Source: SURF-55 sp040755195 | GTDB lineage: Bacteria > Bacillota > Desulfotomaculia > Desulfotomaculales > Ammonificaceae | Assembly: GCA_040755195.1 (NCBI GenBank) | Contig: JBFMBL010000012.1 | Coordinates: forward strand, 9,341 to 73,340 | Direction of reading: 5' to 3' | Length of the DNA stretch: 64,000 nt | Shown: piece by piece, positions 16,057-25,396 of the stretch | How the letters are laid out: each line of letters starts with the position of its first letter | Numbering within the stretch: the first letter of the stretch is position 1 | Position numbers and translations under genes: made by a program | Notes under the pieces: model-generated | Databases searched by the model: none | The model's input: the letters and a program-made list of their open reading frames with translations, nothing else | Told to the model about the DNA's origin: nothing

Positions 16057-16863
16057 CTAAGAAGATTTCCCGAAAACAAGTTTCTCAATGGCCAGCGCCA
16101 CCCCATCCTCGCTGTTGGCCGCGGTAACGTACGTGGCATGCGATTTTATCTCGGCCCGGGCGTTTCCCACCACCACTGCCGTCCCGGCAAAATCGAGCAT
16201 GGGAATGTCATTGTAACTGTCACCGACGGCCATGATTTCTTCCGGTATGAGATCGAATGCGATTGCAAGTCTTTTGAGCGCCTCTCCCTTGGTGGCCTCC
16301 GGGTGCGAGAACTCCAGAAAATGAGGTTTTGATTTGCTTACGTGCAAACAACCGGCATAACGTTTCAAAAGCTCCGGCAGGAGTTTGTCGATCTCTTCTT
16401 CGGGCGCAACCATCAGCACCTTCGTCGGCGAAACACTCAAGAACTGAAGCAAGTCCCCCACAATCCGGGGGGTTACCCCTGAAAGCCGGGCGTATCGCTC
16501 GCCTTCAGGCGTGAGCCGCGACATGCAAAGGGTGTCGTCAACGTAAGCCTGAATATGAAAACCGGTTGGATTGAGATGCCTGATTACGTCTTGCGCAAGT
16601 TCCAACGGCACCGGCTGGTAAAAAAACACCCTTCCCGCCCGGTCCTTTACCAGCGCTCCCTGGTAGGTGATAAGCGGTGTATCCAGTACAAGCTCCCGGG
16701 CGTAAGGGAGCGCAGCGCAAAACATGCGTCCGGTGGCAAGAACCACGCTCACACCGCGGCCGACAGCTCCTCTGACCGTTTCTTTTACCCGTGGTGAAAT
16801 CTTAAGCCCGGAATCGAGCAACGTATCATCCAGATCAACCGCAATCAGCTTAATCCTATGCAT
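16057..16863 (-). CDS. Cof-type HAD-IIB phosphatase
   Basis: HAD-superfamily phosphohydrolase with cap type IIB, generally acting on sugar phosphates or flavin/pyridoxal phosphates. Motif I is VDLDDTLLDS near residue 10, motif II VLATGR, motif III Lys in KGEALKRLA and motif IV MAVGDSYNDIPML. 268 residues, complete. It lies 11 nt upstream of the ROK kinase gene, so it is cotranscribed with it and may act on a hexose phosphate; the true substrate cannot be told. Confidence 0.9.
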   Translation of the reverse strand: MHRIKLIAVDLDDTLLDSGLKISPRVKETVRGAVGRGVSVVLATGRMFCAALPYARELVLDTPLITYQGALVKDRAGRVFFYQPVPLELAQDVIRHLNPTGFHIQAYVDDTLCMSRLTPEGERYARLSGVTPRIVGDLLQFLSVSPTKVLMVAPEEEIDKLLPELLKRYAGCLHVSKSKPHFLEFSHPEATKGEALKRLAIAFDLIPEEIMAVGDSYNDIPMLDFAGTAVVVGNARAEIKSHATYVTAANSEDGVALAIEKLVFGKSS

Positions 16864-16959
16864 TATCCGCGCCTGTAAAACCTTCCTGTTTAGTCCTTAG
16901 TTTCATGTTTATATTCGTCGTTGTTACCGTTTTTACCCCTTTTCCCGAACAAAACAGCC

Positions 16960-18864
16960 TTACTTTTTCCCCTTCTGTATTTCCGGCGCCGCATCTTGAA
17001 AGTGTCTTTTAACCGCTTCGGCGGCGCGCCGGTTCATTCCCGGAACCCGGCAAAGCGCGTCCAGATCCGCCGCCTTCAGCTCTTCCAGCGATGGAAACGA
17101 ACGCAGCAGTTCCCGGCGCCGTACCGGTCCGACACCTTCAATGTCTTCGAGAACGGACTTCAAACTCCTTCCCCTGCGTTTACGGTGGTAGGAGACCGCA
17201 AACCTGTGGGCTTCGTCCCGCACCCGCTGCAGAAGCATCAAGGCGGCGCTTTCCCGGGGAAGCGCGACAGGCGCCGCCTCGCCGGGCCGGTAAAGCCATT
17301 CGTTTTCCTTGGCCAGCCCGAAAACCGGGATTTCCGTATGACCGAAACTCAACAACACTTCTCTGGCCACCGCAGCCTGACCGGCTCCCCCGTCAACCAG
17401 CAGCAGGTCCGGAAGCGGCAGGAATTTCGCCGCCTTCTGGGATAACACACCGTTTTCAACAGCGCGCTGTTCCTCCCTTGCCCGTCCAAAACGCCGCCTT
17501 AGCGCTTCCCGTAAAACGCCGTAATCGTCCGGTTTACCCGTAAAATCCGCCGCAAAACGTCTGTACCCATTTTTCTGAGGCTTTCCATCGCTGAAAACCA
17601 CCATCACCGCCACCGGCGCAGTTCCCTGAAGACAGGAGGCGTCGTACCCTTCGATCCGCCGCGGCAACTCCTTAAGCCCGAGTGAACTTACCAGCCCCAT
17701 GAGAGCGTCTTCCTTTGGTGACGCCTGCAGGTCCGTTTCTTCCAATCCGAGCGCCGCGTTTTTGCGCGCAAGGTCAAGAAGTTCCCTTTTTCTGCCGCGC
17801 CGGGGGACGGTAAGGACGACGGTTTTGCCGACCTGTCCCCTGAGGTAAGCTGCTAAAACCGCACCCTCATCCCCCGGGTCCGCCGGGAGGATTACCTCAC
17901 GTGGAATCGACGTCGCCACGCCGCTGTAATACTGTTTCAGGAAACCGGCGGTTACCTCGTTATCGCTCCGCCCGGCTGCCCCGTCAAGCACAAACAGCTC
18001 CTGTCCGACAAGTCTGCCGTCCCGGACCTGAAGCACGGCCGCAACCACGCCTTCGTCCGAGCGGCCGAGAGCTATCACGTCCTGATCCTCGTTTTTTCCG
18101 GAGACCACCCGCTGTCGAACAAGGATTGTCTCTAAAGCCCTCAGCCGGTCCCGAAGCACGGCCGCCTTCTCGAAATCCAGGCCGGCCGCCGCCTCCTCCA
18201 TCTCTTTTTTGAGTTGCCTTAGTACCGGCTTGTAGCGACCCTCAAGGAACAGACACAGATTCCCTATCCCCCGCCGGTAAACCCGGGGGTCTACATTCCC
18301 GGTGCACGGCCCCGGACAACGCTTTATGTGGTAATTCAGGCAGGGACGGCTGCGTTCCGGCACCAACTTCTTGCACGAGCGGTACGGGAAAACGGTCCGG
18401 GTGAACCTCAACGTCTCGTAAACCGCGCCCGCCCACGTAAAGGGACCGAAATAACGCGCGCCGTCCTTGATCCGCCGCCGGGCAAAAAGCACACGCGGGT
18501 ATTCCTCCCCAAGGGTGACCTTGATGTATGGGTAGCTTTTATCGTCCTTGAGGATAATGTTGTAGTGGGGCCGGTGGCGCTTGATCAGGTTCGATTCAAG
18601 CACCAGCGCCTCAACCTCGTTTCCGGTAACGATGAAGGTAAGTTCGGTTGCCTTCTCCAGCATCGCCAAGACCTTGGCGTGCTGGCCGTTCTGAAAATAG
18701 GAGCGCACCCGGTTTTTCAGCGAAACGGCCTTACCGACATAAATCACCTCGCCGGCCGCGTCATGAAAAAGGTAGACCCCGGGCTGCTCCGGAAGTTTTT
18801 TTGCCTTTTCCGCTAAGGGATGTACCAATCTGATATCTACCCCGCCGTCAGCATCAACCGTCAT
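16960..18864 (-). CDS. uvrC: Excinuclease ABC subunit C
   Basis: Makes both incisions around a lesion after UvrA/UvrB loading. GIY-YIG nuclease at the N terminus (PGVYLFHDAAGEVIYVGKA), UVR motif for UvrB contact near residues 205-235 (EEAAAGLDFEKAAVLRDRL), RNase H-like 5' nuclease domain with LLVDGGAGQ and a C-terminal helix-hairpin-helix pair (LEDIEGVGPVRRRELL, DLDALCRVPGMNRRAAEAV). 634 residues. The ATG at 18864 has GAGG directly against it, poor spacing, so translation may begin slightly further in; heptad repeats lie just upstream. Confidence 0.95.
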   Translation of the reverse strand: MTVDADGGVDIRLVHPLAEKAKKLPEQPGVYLFHDAAGEVIYVGKAVSLKNRVRSYFQNGQHAKVLAMLEKATELTFIVTGNEVEALVLESNLIKRHRPHYNIILKDDKSYPYIKVTLGEEYPRVLFARRRIKDGARYFGPFTWAGAVYETLRFTRTVFPYRSCKKLVPERSRPCLNYHIKRCPGPCTGNVDPRVYRRGIGNLCLFLEGRYKPVLRQLKKEMEEAAAGLDFEKAAVLRDRLRALETILVRQRVVSGKNEDQDVIALGRSDEGVVAAVLQVRDGRLVGQELFVLDGAAGRSDNEVTAGFLKQYYSGVATSIPREVILPADPGDEGAVLAAYLRGQVGKTVVLTVPRRGRKRELLDLARKNAALGLEETDLQASPKEDALMGLVSSLGLKELPRRIEGYDASCLQGTAPVAVMVVFSDGKPQKNGYRRFAADFTGKPDDYGVLREALRRRFGRAREEQRAVENGVLSQKAAKFLPLPDLLLVDGGAGQAAVAREVLLSFGHTEIPVFGLAKENEWLYRPGEAAPVALPRESAALMLLQRVRDEAHRFAVSYHRKRRGRSLKSVLEDIEGVGPVRRRELLRSFPSLEELKAADLDALCRVPGMNRRAAEAVKRHFQDAAPEIQKGKK

Positions 18865-18884
18865 CCTCAGCTTCCAGCTCGTCT

Positions 18885-18990
<106 letters not shown>

Positions 18991-19028
18991 TGACCCCTGA
19001 ATTCATCAGCATCAGCCTAAACTTTGAA

Positions 19029-21875
19029 CTATTCGCCTGCCGCCCCGGCCGCCAACCGGCCCTTCCGGTCACCAAGATGCCGCCGGAGGTACTGCCCCGT
19101 ATAAGACTGCGGCGCAAGCGCTACCTCCTCGGGAGTACCCGCAACAACCACCGTACCGCCCCTGTCGCCGCCTTCCGGGCCCAGGTCGATGATGTAATCC
19201 GCCGTTTTTATCACATCGAGGTTGTGCTCTATCACCACAACCGTGTTGCCCGCGTCGACCAGCCGGTGAAGCACGTCGAGAAGCCTCGCGACGTCGTCAA
19301 AATGCAAGCCCGTAGTGGGTTCGTCCAGAATGTAAAGCGTCCGCCCGGTGCTCCGGCGCGAAAGCTCCGTCGCCAGCTTTACCCGCTGGGCCTCGCCGCC
19401 GGATAGCGTGGTCGCCGGTTGGCCCAGGCGGATATAACCCAAACCCACGTCATGCAGTGTTTTCAGGCGGCGGTGAATTTTCGGCAGATCCTCGAAGAAC
19501 TCGAGCGCCTCGTCCACCGTAAGGCCGAGGACATCGGCGATGCTCTTCCCCTTGAACTTCACCTCGAGGGTCTCCCGGTTATACCGCCGCCCCTTGCAGA
19601 CCTCACAGGGGATATAAACGTCGGGCAGGAAATGCATCTCTATCCTGACTATGCCGTCCCCGCGGCAGGCTTCGCACCGGCCGCCGGCAACGTTAAAGCT
19701 GAACCGCCCGGGTTTGTAGCCCCGCATTCTTGCCTCCGGCAGGAGGGAAAAAAGCTCGCGGACATCGGTCAGCATCCCGGTATAAGTGGCCGGGTTGGAA
19801 CGGGGTGTGCGGCCGATCGGAGACTGGTCGACATTAATCACCTTATCGATGTTCTCAAGGCCCTCAAGCGCCCGGTGGGTTCCGGGAAGCTCGCGCGCCC
19901 CGTGAAGTTCCCTCGCCAGTGCCTGGTAGAGAATGTCGTTGACCAGCGTACTCTTACCCGAGCCGGAAACACCGGTAACGGCGGTAAACAGGCCGACCGG
20001 GAACGCCACGTCGATGTCTTTAAGGTTGTGAGCGCTCGCCCCGACCACTTTTAACCACCGTTCTTCCAGTTGACGGCGGGACCGCACCGGAATCTGCTTT
20101 CGACCGCTCAGGTATTTCCCCGTGAGCGAGTGCGGGTGGCGCATAATTTCTGCCGGCGGCCCCTCCGTCACCACCTGCCCGCCGTGCGCCCCGGCCCCGG
20201 GCCCGATGTCGATGATATGGTCGGCGCTGAGGATCGTCTCCGCGTCGTGTTCCACGACGATTACGGTGTTGCCGAGGTCCCGCAGACGCTTGAGCATCGT
20301 CAGGAGTCGCCCCTGATCCCGCGGGTGAAGCCCGATACTCGGCTCGTCCAGGATGTAGATGACACCGATCAACCCCGAACCGATCTGCGTAGCGAGACGG
20401 ATGCGCTGCGCCTCCCCGCCGGAAAGGGTGTTCGCCGACCGGTCGAAGGTCAGGTAATCCAATCCCACATTGGCAAGGAAGCCGACGCGGGCCTTTATCT
20501 CCTTCAAAACCTGCCTGGCGATCATCAGCTCACGCGCGCCCAACTCGAGTTCCTCGAAAAACCTCAGGGCTTCTGCAACGGAAAGCTTCGTCACCTCATT
20601 TATCGATCGACCCCCGACCTTCACCGCCAGGGCCTCGGGCTTCAAACGGGCGCCGCCGCACGTGCCGCAGGACTGCGGCCGCATCAGACGCTCGATCTCG
20701 CTTTTTATATAGTCTGAGGTTGACTCGCGGTAACGCCGGGTAAGGTACGGTATAACGCCCTCGAAAGGAGCAAGGTACTCCCGGCGCCGTCCGCTCATAT
20801 CCTGGTGGACAAAACGGACCCGCTCACCACCGGTACCGTAGAGTACAGTCCGCTGGTGTTCCGGCGCCAACCGCCCGAACGGTTCGTTTACGGCGAAACC
20901 GTAGTGCTTCGCCAGCCCTTCCAGCAGGTGGTACTGGAAACTGTAAAACGACCAGCCTGCCACCGCACCCTCCTGGATGCTCTTGCTCTGGTCAATGATA
21001 AGTTCGGGATCTACTTTCAAGTGGGATCCCAGACCTGTGCAATCGGGGCAGGCCCCGTAAGGACTGTTGAAGGAAAACAGCCGCGGCGAAAGCTCGGGCA
21101 GGCTGATCCCGCATTCCGGACAGGCAAACTTGCTGCTGAAAAGCAGATCTTCCCCGTCCACGATCGACGCTACCGCCAGCCCGTCTGCCAGTTTGAGCGC
21201 CGTTTCAAAGGAGTCAGCCAGGCGGGAAGCCGCCTCTTCCTTTATCACCAGCCGGTCGACCACGACTTCAATATTATGCTTTTTATTCTTATCAAGCCGG
21301 ATTTCCGCGTCGGCTATCTCCTGAACCGCCCCGTCCACCCGCACCCGTATAAACCCCTGCCTCCGGGCGTCGTCAAAAACCCGGGCATGCTCCCCCTTCT
21401 TGCCCCGCACCACGGGGGCAAGAATGTAAACCCTGGTCCCTTCGGGAAGGGTAAGCAACCGGTCCACCATCTGGGAAACCGCCTGCTGCTGGATGGGCAG
21501 GCCGCACTGGGGACAGTGCGGCTGGCCGATACGTGCGAAAAGAAGCCGCAGGTAATCGTAAATCTCGGTTACTGTGCCCACGGTGGAACGCGGGTTGTGA
21601 CTCGCGGATTTCTGGTCGATGGAAATAGCCGGCGAAAGCCCTTCTATGCCGTCAACGTCGGGTTTGTCCATCTGCCCCAAGAACTGCCTGGCGTATGCAG
21701 ACAGCGATTCGACGTAACGCCGCTGCCCTTCGGCATAAATGGTGTCGAAAGCCAGGGAGGACTTTCCGGAACCCGAAAGCCCCGTTATCACCGTCAGCTC
21801 ATTCCGGGGTATGCTCACCGTGATGTTTTTTAGGTTGTGTACCCTTGCGCCTCTGACCGTAATCATCTTCTGCAT
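19029..21875 (-). CDS. uvrA: Excinuclease ABC subunit A
   Basis: DNA-damage sensor ATPase of nucleotide excision repair. Two ABC ATPase modules: Walker A GLSGSGKSSLAFDT near residue 34 and GVSGSGKSTLVND near 640, with both signature motifs (NTLSGGEAQRIRLA and TTLSGGEAQRVKLA) and zinc fingers (CPECG, CPDC; CEACRGDG, CEVCKGRRY). ATG at 21875 chosen (948 residues) since GGTGA lies 6 nt upstream; an in-frame start four codons earlier has no site. Between uvrB and uvrC in the same direction. Confidence 0.97.
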   Translation of the reverse strand: MQKMITVRGARVHNLKNITVSIPRNELTVITGLSGSGKSSLAFDTIYAEGQRRYVESLSAYARQFLGQMDKPDVDGIEGLSPAISIDQKSASHNPRSTVGTVTEIYDYLRLLFARIGQPHCPQCGLPIQQQAVSQMVDRLLTLPEGTRVYILAPVVRGKKGEHARVFDDARRQGFIRVRVDGAVQEIADAEIRLDKNKKHNIEVVVDRLVIKEEAASRLADSFETALKLADGLAVASIVDGEDLLFSSKFACPECGISLPELSPRLFSFNSPYGACPDCTGLGSHLKVDPELIIDQSKSIQEGAVAGWSFYSFQYHLLEGLAKHYGFAVNEPFGRLAPEHQRTVLYGTGGERVRFVHQDMSGRRREYLAPFEGVIPYLTRRYRESTSDYIKSEIERLMRPQSCGTCGGARLKPEALAVKVGGRSINEVTKLSVAEALRFFEELELGARELMIARQVLKEIKARVGFLANVGLDYLTFDRSANTLSGGEAQRIRLATQIGSGLIGVIYILDEPSIGLHPRDQGRLLTMLKRLRDLGNTVIVVEHDAETILSADHIIDIGPGAGAHGGQVVTEGPPAEIMRHPHSLTGKYLSGRKQIPVRSRRQLEERWLKVVGASAHNLKDIDVAFPVGLFTAVTGVSGSGKSTLVNDILYQALARELHGARELPGTHRALEGLENIDKVINVDQSPIGRTPRSNPATYTGMLTDVRELFSLLPEARMRGYKPGRFSFNVAGGRCEACRGDGIVRIEMHFLPDVYIPCEVCKGRRYNRETLEVKFKGKSIADVLGLTVDEALEFFEDLPKIHRRLKTLHDVGLGYIRLGQPATTLSGGEAQRVKLATELSRRSTGRTLYILDEPTTGLHFDDVARLLDVLHRLVDAGNTVVVIEHNLDVIKTADYIIDLGPEGGDRGGTVVVAGTPEEVALAPQSYTGQYLRRHLGDRKGRLAAGAAGE

Positions 21876-21963
21876 AACTGTCACCAAAGAATATAGAATT
21901 CAGTAGCCAGAATCCAGAATATAAAAATACTTTTTTAGCTCCGGGAAAATACGCCGGATCACA

Positions 21964-22000
21964 TTTCGTTTCCTCTGTGTTCTCTGTGCCTCTGTGGTAA
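21964..22000. repeat. Single-arm copy of the TCTCTGTGCCTCTGTGG repeat
   Basis: TTCCTCTGTGTTCTCTGTGCCTC... matches the right arm of the inverted repeat at 6932-7042. It abuts the left end of the palindromic element at 22001. Confidence 0.7.
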
Positions 22001-22095
22001 CCCAGCACTCAACTTGCTGATCTTAAGACGCGGCGTTCTAAGTCGCATTGTTTACAACGATGCAAAGTAGTTTTAACGTGCCGTTGAGTGCTGGG
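22001..22095. mobile_element. Palindromic MITE-like element, CCCAGCACTCAAC ends
   Basis: A 95-bp element with perfect 13-bp inverted ends (22001-22013, 22083-22095). A second copy with the same ends is at 35484-35562. No coding capacity. The 8-bp flanks of the inner 12-bp ends (GTGGTAAC / GTGGTTCC) agree in 6 of 8 bases, a possible decayed target duplication. Lies between uvrA and uvrB. Confidence 0.7.
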
Positions 22096-22114
22096 TGGTT
22101 CCGGCTTGTCCGGG

Positions 22115-24178
22115 TCAGGATCCGGCTCCTGCTTTCTGTTTCCTGCCTCCCACCTTCTGACTTCTGACTTCCGACTTCTGACTTCTTCTCAGCGGGCCTT
22201 CTCTCTTTGCCAGCTCGGCCCTTAGCTCCAGGAGAATATCACGCAACTGCGCGGCCAGCTCAAACTCTAGATTCCTCGCCGCCTCACGCATCTGTTTCTC
22301 GTACTCCGCCGCCATACGCTTGAGCTTTTCGGCCGGTATCTCGTGGGGCTTGACCTGATAGACCCCTTCTTCCTCCGCAACCCTCGTCGCCTCAATGACA
22401 TCGCGCACCGGTTTGTAAATCGTACGGGGGGTGATGCCGTGCGTGCTGTTGTATTCCAACTGCAACCGGCGCCGCCGCTCCGTTTCCGCAATAGCCCGGC
22501 GCATCGAACCCGTCTCCGTGTCGGCGTACAGGATTACCTGTCCGTTGATGTTCCGCGCCGCGCGCCCGGACGTCTGGATAAGCGAGCGCTCCGACCGTAG
22601 ATACCCTTCCTTGTCCGCGTCGAGTATGGCCACAAGGCTGACCTCCGGCAGGTCAAGGCCCTCCCGCAGAAGGTTGATCCCCACCAGGACGTCGAAAACC
22701 CCCAGCCTCAGGTCACGGATGATCGCCATACGCTCGAGCGTATCTATGTCACTGTGGAGGTAACGAACCTTAATTCCCGCCTCTTTCAGGTAATCGGACA
22801 GGTCCTCCGCCATGCGTTTGGTCAGAGTGGTCACGAGCACGCGCTCGTTTTTCGCCACCCGCGCCCTTATTTCCCCCAGGAGATCGTCTATCTGTTCCCT
22901 TGTCGGCCGAACCACAACCGAAGGGTCAACCAGACCCGTCGGCCGGACGATCTGTTCCACCACCTGGGTACTGTTTTGAAGTTCATAATTCCCGGGGGTG
23001 GCAGAGATGAAAACCACCTGGTTCACCCGCTCGATAAACTCATCGAACCGGAGCGGCCGGTTGTCGAAGGCCGAAGGAAGCCGGAAACCGTATTCGACCA
23101 GCGCCTCCTTCCGCGCCCGATCGCCCTCGTGCATCCCGTGAAGCTGCGGAATAGACACGTGTGATTCATCCACAAACATAATAAAATCCTTCGGGAAATA
23201 ATCCAGGAGGGTGTACGGCGGCTCGCCCGGCGCCCGCCCGGTTAGGTAGCGCGAATAGTTTTCAATCCCCTTGCAGAACCCTACCTCCCGCAGCATCGCC
23301 AGGTCAAAACGGGTGCGGTTTTCGATCCGCTGCGCCTCAACCAGCTTCCCCTGCCGCTGAAACCATGTCACCCGCTCCTGTAACTCCGCCTCAATTTCCG
23401 CAATCATCGTTTCCAGGCGCTCACGTGCCGTAACATAGTGCGTGGCGGGGAAAAATGATACATGGTAGCGTTCCCCGGCCACACTCCCCGTCAGGGGATC
23501 GAACTCGACGATGCGCTCGACCTCATCGCCGAAGAACTCGACCCGGACCGCCGCCTCGGACGTCGATGCCGGAAAAACATCCACCACGTCGCCGCGCACC
23601 CGGAACTTGCCGCGCACGAAATTGATATCGTTGCGCTCGTAACGGATCTGGACCAGTTTCCGGAGTACTTCGTCCCGGTTGTAGCTTTCCCCGCGCCGCA
23701 GTGAGACGACCTGCGCCGCGTACTCCACCGGGTCACCCAGGCTGTAAATGCAGGAGACGCTGGCCACGATGATTACGTCCTTGCGCCCCAGAACCGCCGC
23801 CGTCGCCGCGTGCCGCAGCTTGTCTATCTCGTCGTTGATCATCGAGTCTTTTTCAATATAAAGGTCGGACTGAGGCAGATAGGCTTCCGGTTGATAGTAA
23901 TCGTAGTAGCTCACGAAATACTCGACCGCGTTCTCCGGAAAGAATTCCTTAAACTCGCTGCAAAGCTGCGCCGCCAGGGTCTTGTTCGGGGCGAGTACCA
24001 GCGCCGGCCGCCCGGCCCGCGCGATTACGTTGGCGATGGTAAAGGTTTTTCCCGAACCGGTGACGCCGAGAAGCGTCTGCATCCGGTGGCCGTTGTTAAT
24101 CCCAGTGACAAGCCGTTTGATAGCCTGAGGCTGATCCCCCGCAGGCGTAAAATTCGACCGCAACTTAAAGGAAGACAC
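22115..24178 (-). CDS. uvrB: Excinuclease ABC subunit B
   Basis: Helicase-like damage-verification subunit. Walker A LGVTGSGKT near residue 39, beta-hairpin region YYDYYQPEAYLP, helicase motifs (ILDADKEG, QTSGRAARN) and the C-terminal UVR domain for UvrC (EYEKQMREAARNLEFELAAQLRDIL). GTG start at 24178. The final 20 or so residues (SQKSEVRSQKVGG...) are translated heptad repeat, an extension beyond the normal family end after the UVR domain. First gene of the uvrB-uvrA-uvrC run. Confidence 0.97.
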   Translation of the reverse strand: MSSFKLRSNFTPAGDQPQAIKRLVTGINNGHRMQTLLGVTGSGKTFTIANVIARAGRPALVLAPNKTLAAQLCSEFKEFFPENAVEYFVSYYDYYQPEAYLPQSDLYIEKDSMINDEIDKLRHAATAAVLGRKDVIIVASVSCIYSLGDPVEYAAQVVSLRRGESYNRDEVLRKLVQIRYERNDINFVRGKFRVRGDVVDVFPASTSEAAVRVEFFGDEVERIVEFDPLTGSVAGERYHVSFFPATHYVTARERLETMIAEIEAELQERVTWFQRQGKLVEAQRIENRTRFDLAMLREVGFCKGIENYSRYLTGRAPGEPPYTLLDYFPKDFIMFVDESHVSIPQLHGMHEGDRARKEALVEYGFRLPSAFDNRPLRFDEFIERVNQVVFISATPGNYELQNSTQVVEQIVRPTGLVDPSVVVRPTREQIDDLLGEIRARVAKNERVLVTTLTKRMAEDLSDYLKEAGIKVRYLHSDIDTLERMAIIRDLRLGVFDVLVGINLLREGLDLPEVSLVAILDADKEGYLRSERSLIQTSGRAARNINGQVILYADTETGSMRRAIAETERRRRLQLEYNSTHGITPRTIYKPVRDVIEATRVAEEEGVYQVKPHEIPAEKLKRMAAEYEKQMREAARNLEFELAAQLRDILLELRAELAKREGPLRRSQKSEVRSQKVGGRKQKAGAGS

Positions 24179-24292
24179 TCTATCACTCTCACATGAAGTA
24201 TTCTTCGATCATTATACCATAAACAGATAGGCCCCTTGATGAGGGCCCGCTTCTTCGGTGTTTAAGCCGCAAATGTGACGATTACGGTTTTC

Positions 24293-25360
24293 TTAACGTT
24301 CGGCTACACTCTTCGCCGTTGCTTCACCGATGCCCTTTGCCAGGTGTACCGTCCTTATCGGGAACGGGATTTTAATACCTTCCTTCGAATACCGTTCATG
24401 CAGCCGTTTAATAAACTCATGCTTTACAGGGTACTGGTCGATAAATTCCTTCACCCGCAATATGACAGAAAAATTAATGCTGAAGTCCGCGAAAGTATGG
24501 TACCTGATAAAAGGCTCAAACTCGGGAACTCCGCCGGGAACCTCATTCATCACCTGTTTCGCGACTTCCACAGTTACTTGCTCGACCTTATCCAGGTCGC
24601 TGTCGTAACTGACCCCGACCTGAACAAGCACCGACATCTCCGGTTCGGGCAGGTTGTAGTTGATAACGATCGCCGAGGCCAGTTTGGCATTCGGGATGAC
24701 GTACGTGTTGTCGGCCAGCGCCTGAATGGCGGTGTTGCGCCAGTTTATGTCCGTTACGTAGCCCTCCTCGCCGCTGCTGAGCCTTACATAATCACCCGGT
24801 CTTATTTGTCTCGAAACGATCACCTGGACCCCGGAAAACAGGTTGGAAAGAGTGTCTTGAAGCGCAAGAGCAACCGCGAGACCCCCGACACCGAGGGCGG
24901 TCAGTATCGGCATTATAGGAATATTCAGGGCCTGGAGAGTGACAAGCAACCCGATGATTAAGATAAAAGCCCGGGCGATGTTTACGAACAGCGTGGTAGA
25001 AGGCAAAACACCCTTCGCCTTTTCGGCGTAAAGGTTTATAAAACTCTCTGCGAGTCTCATAAAGAACAAGGTGACGGAAAGGATGGCGATTACCAGAAGG
25101 ATTTTATCAAGCAGTCTCTGGATGTTCGGCGCCGGGGAAACAGCAAAGACCGCTCCATAGACGCCGCCCAAAAAACACCAGAATATTATTATTCGATAAA
25201 ATGCGCCGATAATAATTTCATCACCCTGCCATTTAGTCCTCCGGGCCATCCTGTGGATGCCGGCTATAACCATCTTTTCTAAGACTATGCCGGCAAGGAG
25301 TCCTCCCAAAACAAAAAATGCGGGTATAAACATTTTTAAAGCCGGAAAATCAAAAGGCAT
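24293..25360 (-). CDS. Small-conductance mechanosensitive channel (MscS family)
   Basis: Releases solutes on hypo-osmotic shock. 355 residues: N-terminal membrane helices (about 8-30, 50-72, 80-105), two further helices, and the pore helix TM3 with Gly/Ala packing pattern LGVGGLAVALALQDTLSNLFSG, then the soluble beta domain (VRLSSGEEGYVTDINWRNTAIQ) and C-terminal alpha/beta part. ATG with GGAGGTTCTT upstream. It follows the trehalose gene by 36 nt, so the riboswitch ahead of that gene probably controls both. A weak hairpin (GGGCCCT/AGGGGCC) past the stop may end the unit. Confidence 0.93.
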   Translation of the reverse strand: MPFDFPALKMFIPAFFVLGGLLAGIVLEKMVIAGIHRMARRTKWQGDEIIIGAFYRIIIFWCFLGGVYGAVFAVSPAPNIQRLLDKILLVIAILSVTLFFMRLAESFINLYAEKAKGVLPSTTLFVNIARAFILIIGLLVTLQALNIPIMPILTALGVGGLAVALALQDTLSNLFSGVQVIVSRQIRPGDYVRLSSGEEGYVTDINWRNTAIQALADNTYVIPNAKLASAIVINYNLPEPEMSVLVQVGVSYDSDLDKVEQVTVEVAKQVMNEVPGGVPEFEPFIRYHTFADFSINFSVILRVKEFIDQYPVKHEFIKRLHERYSKEGIKIPFPIRTVHLAKGIGEATAKSVAER

Positions 25361-25396
25361 AAGAACCTCCGTGTGAACGACTTGTGATTACAGGTA

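Noticed and set aside
20805..21833. Plus-strand frame (342 codons) in uvrA
   Set aside because: Antisense shadow of the first UvrA ATPase module.
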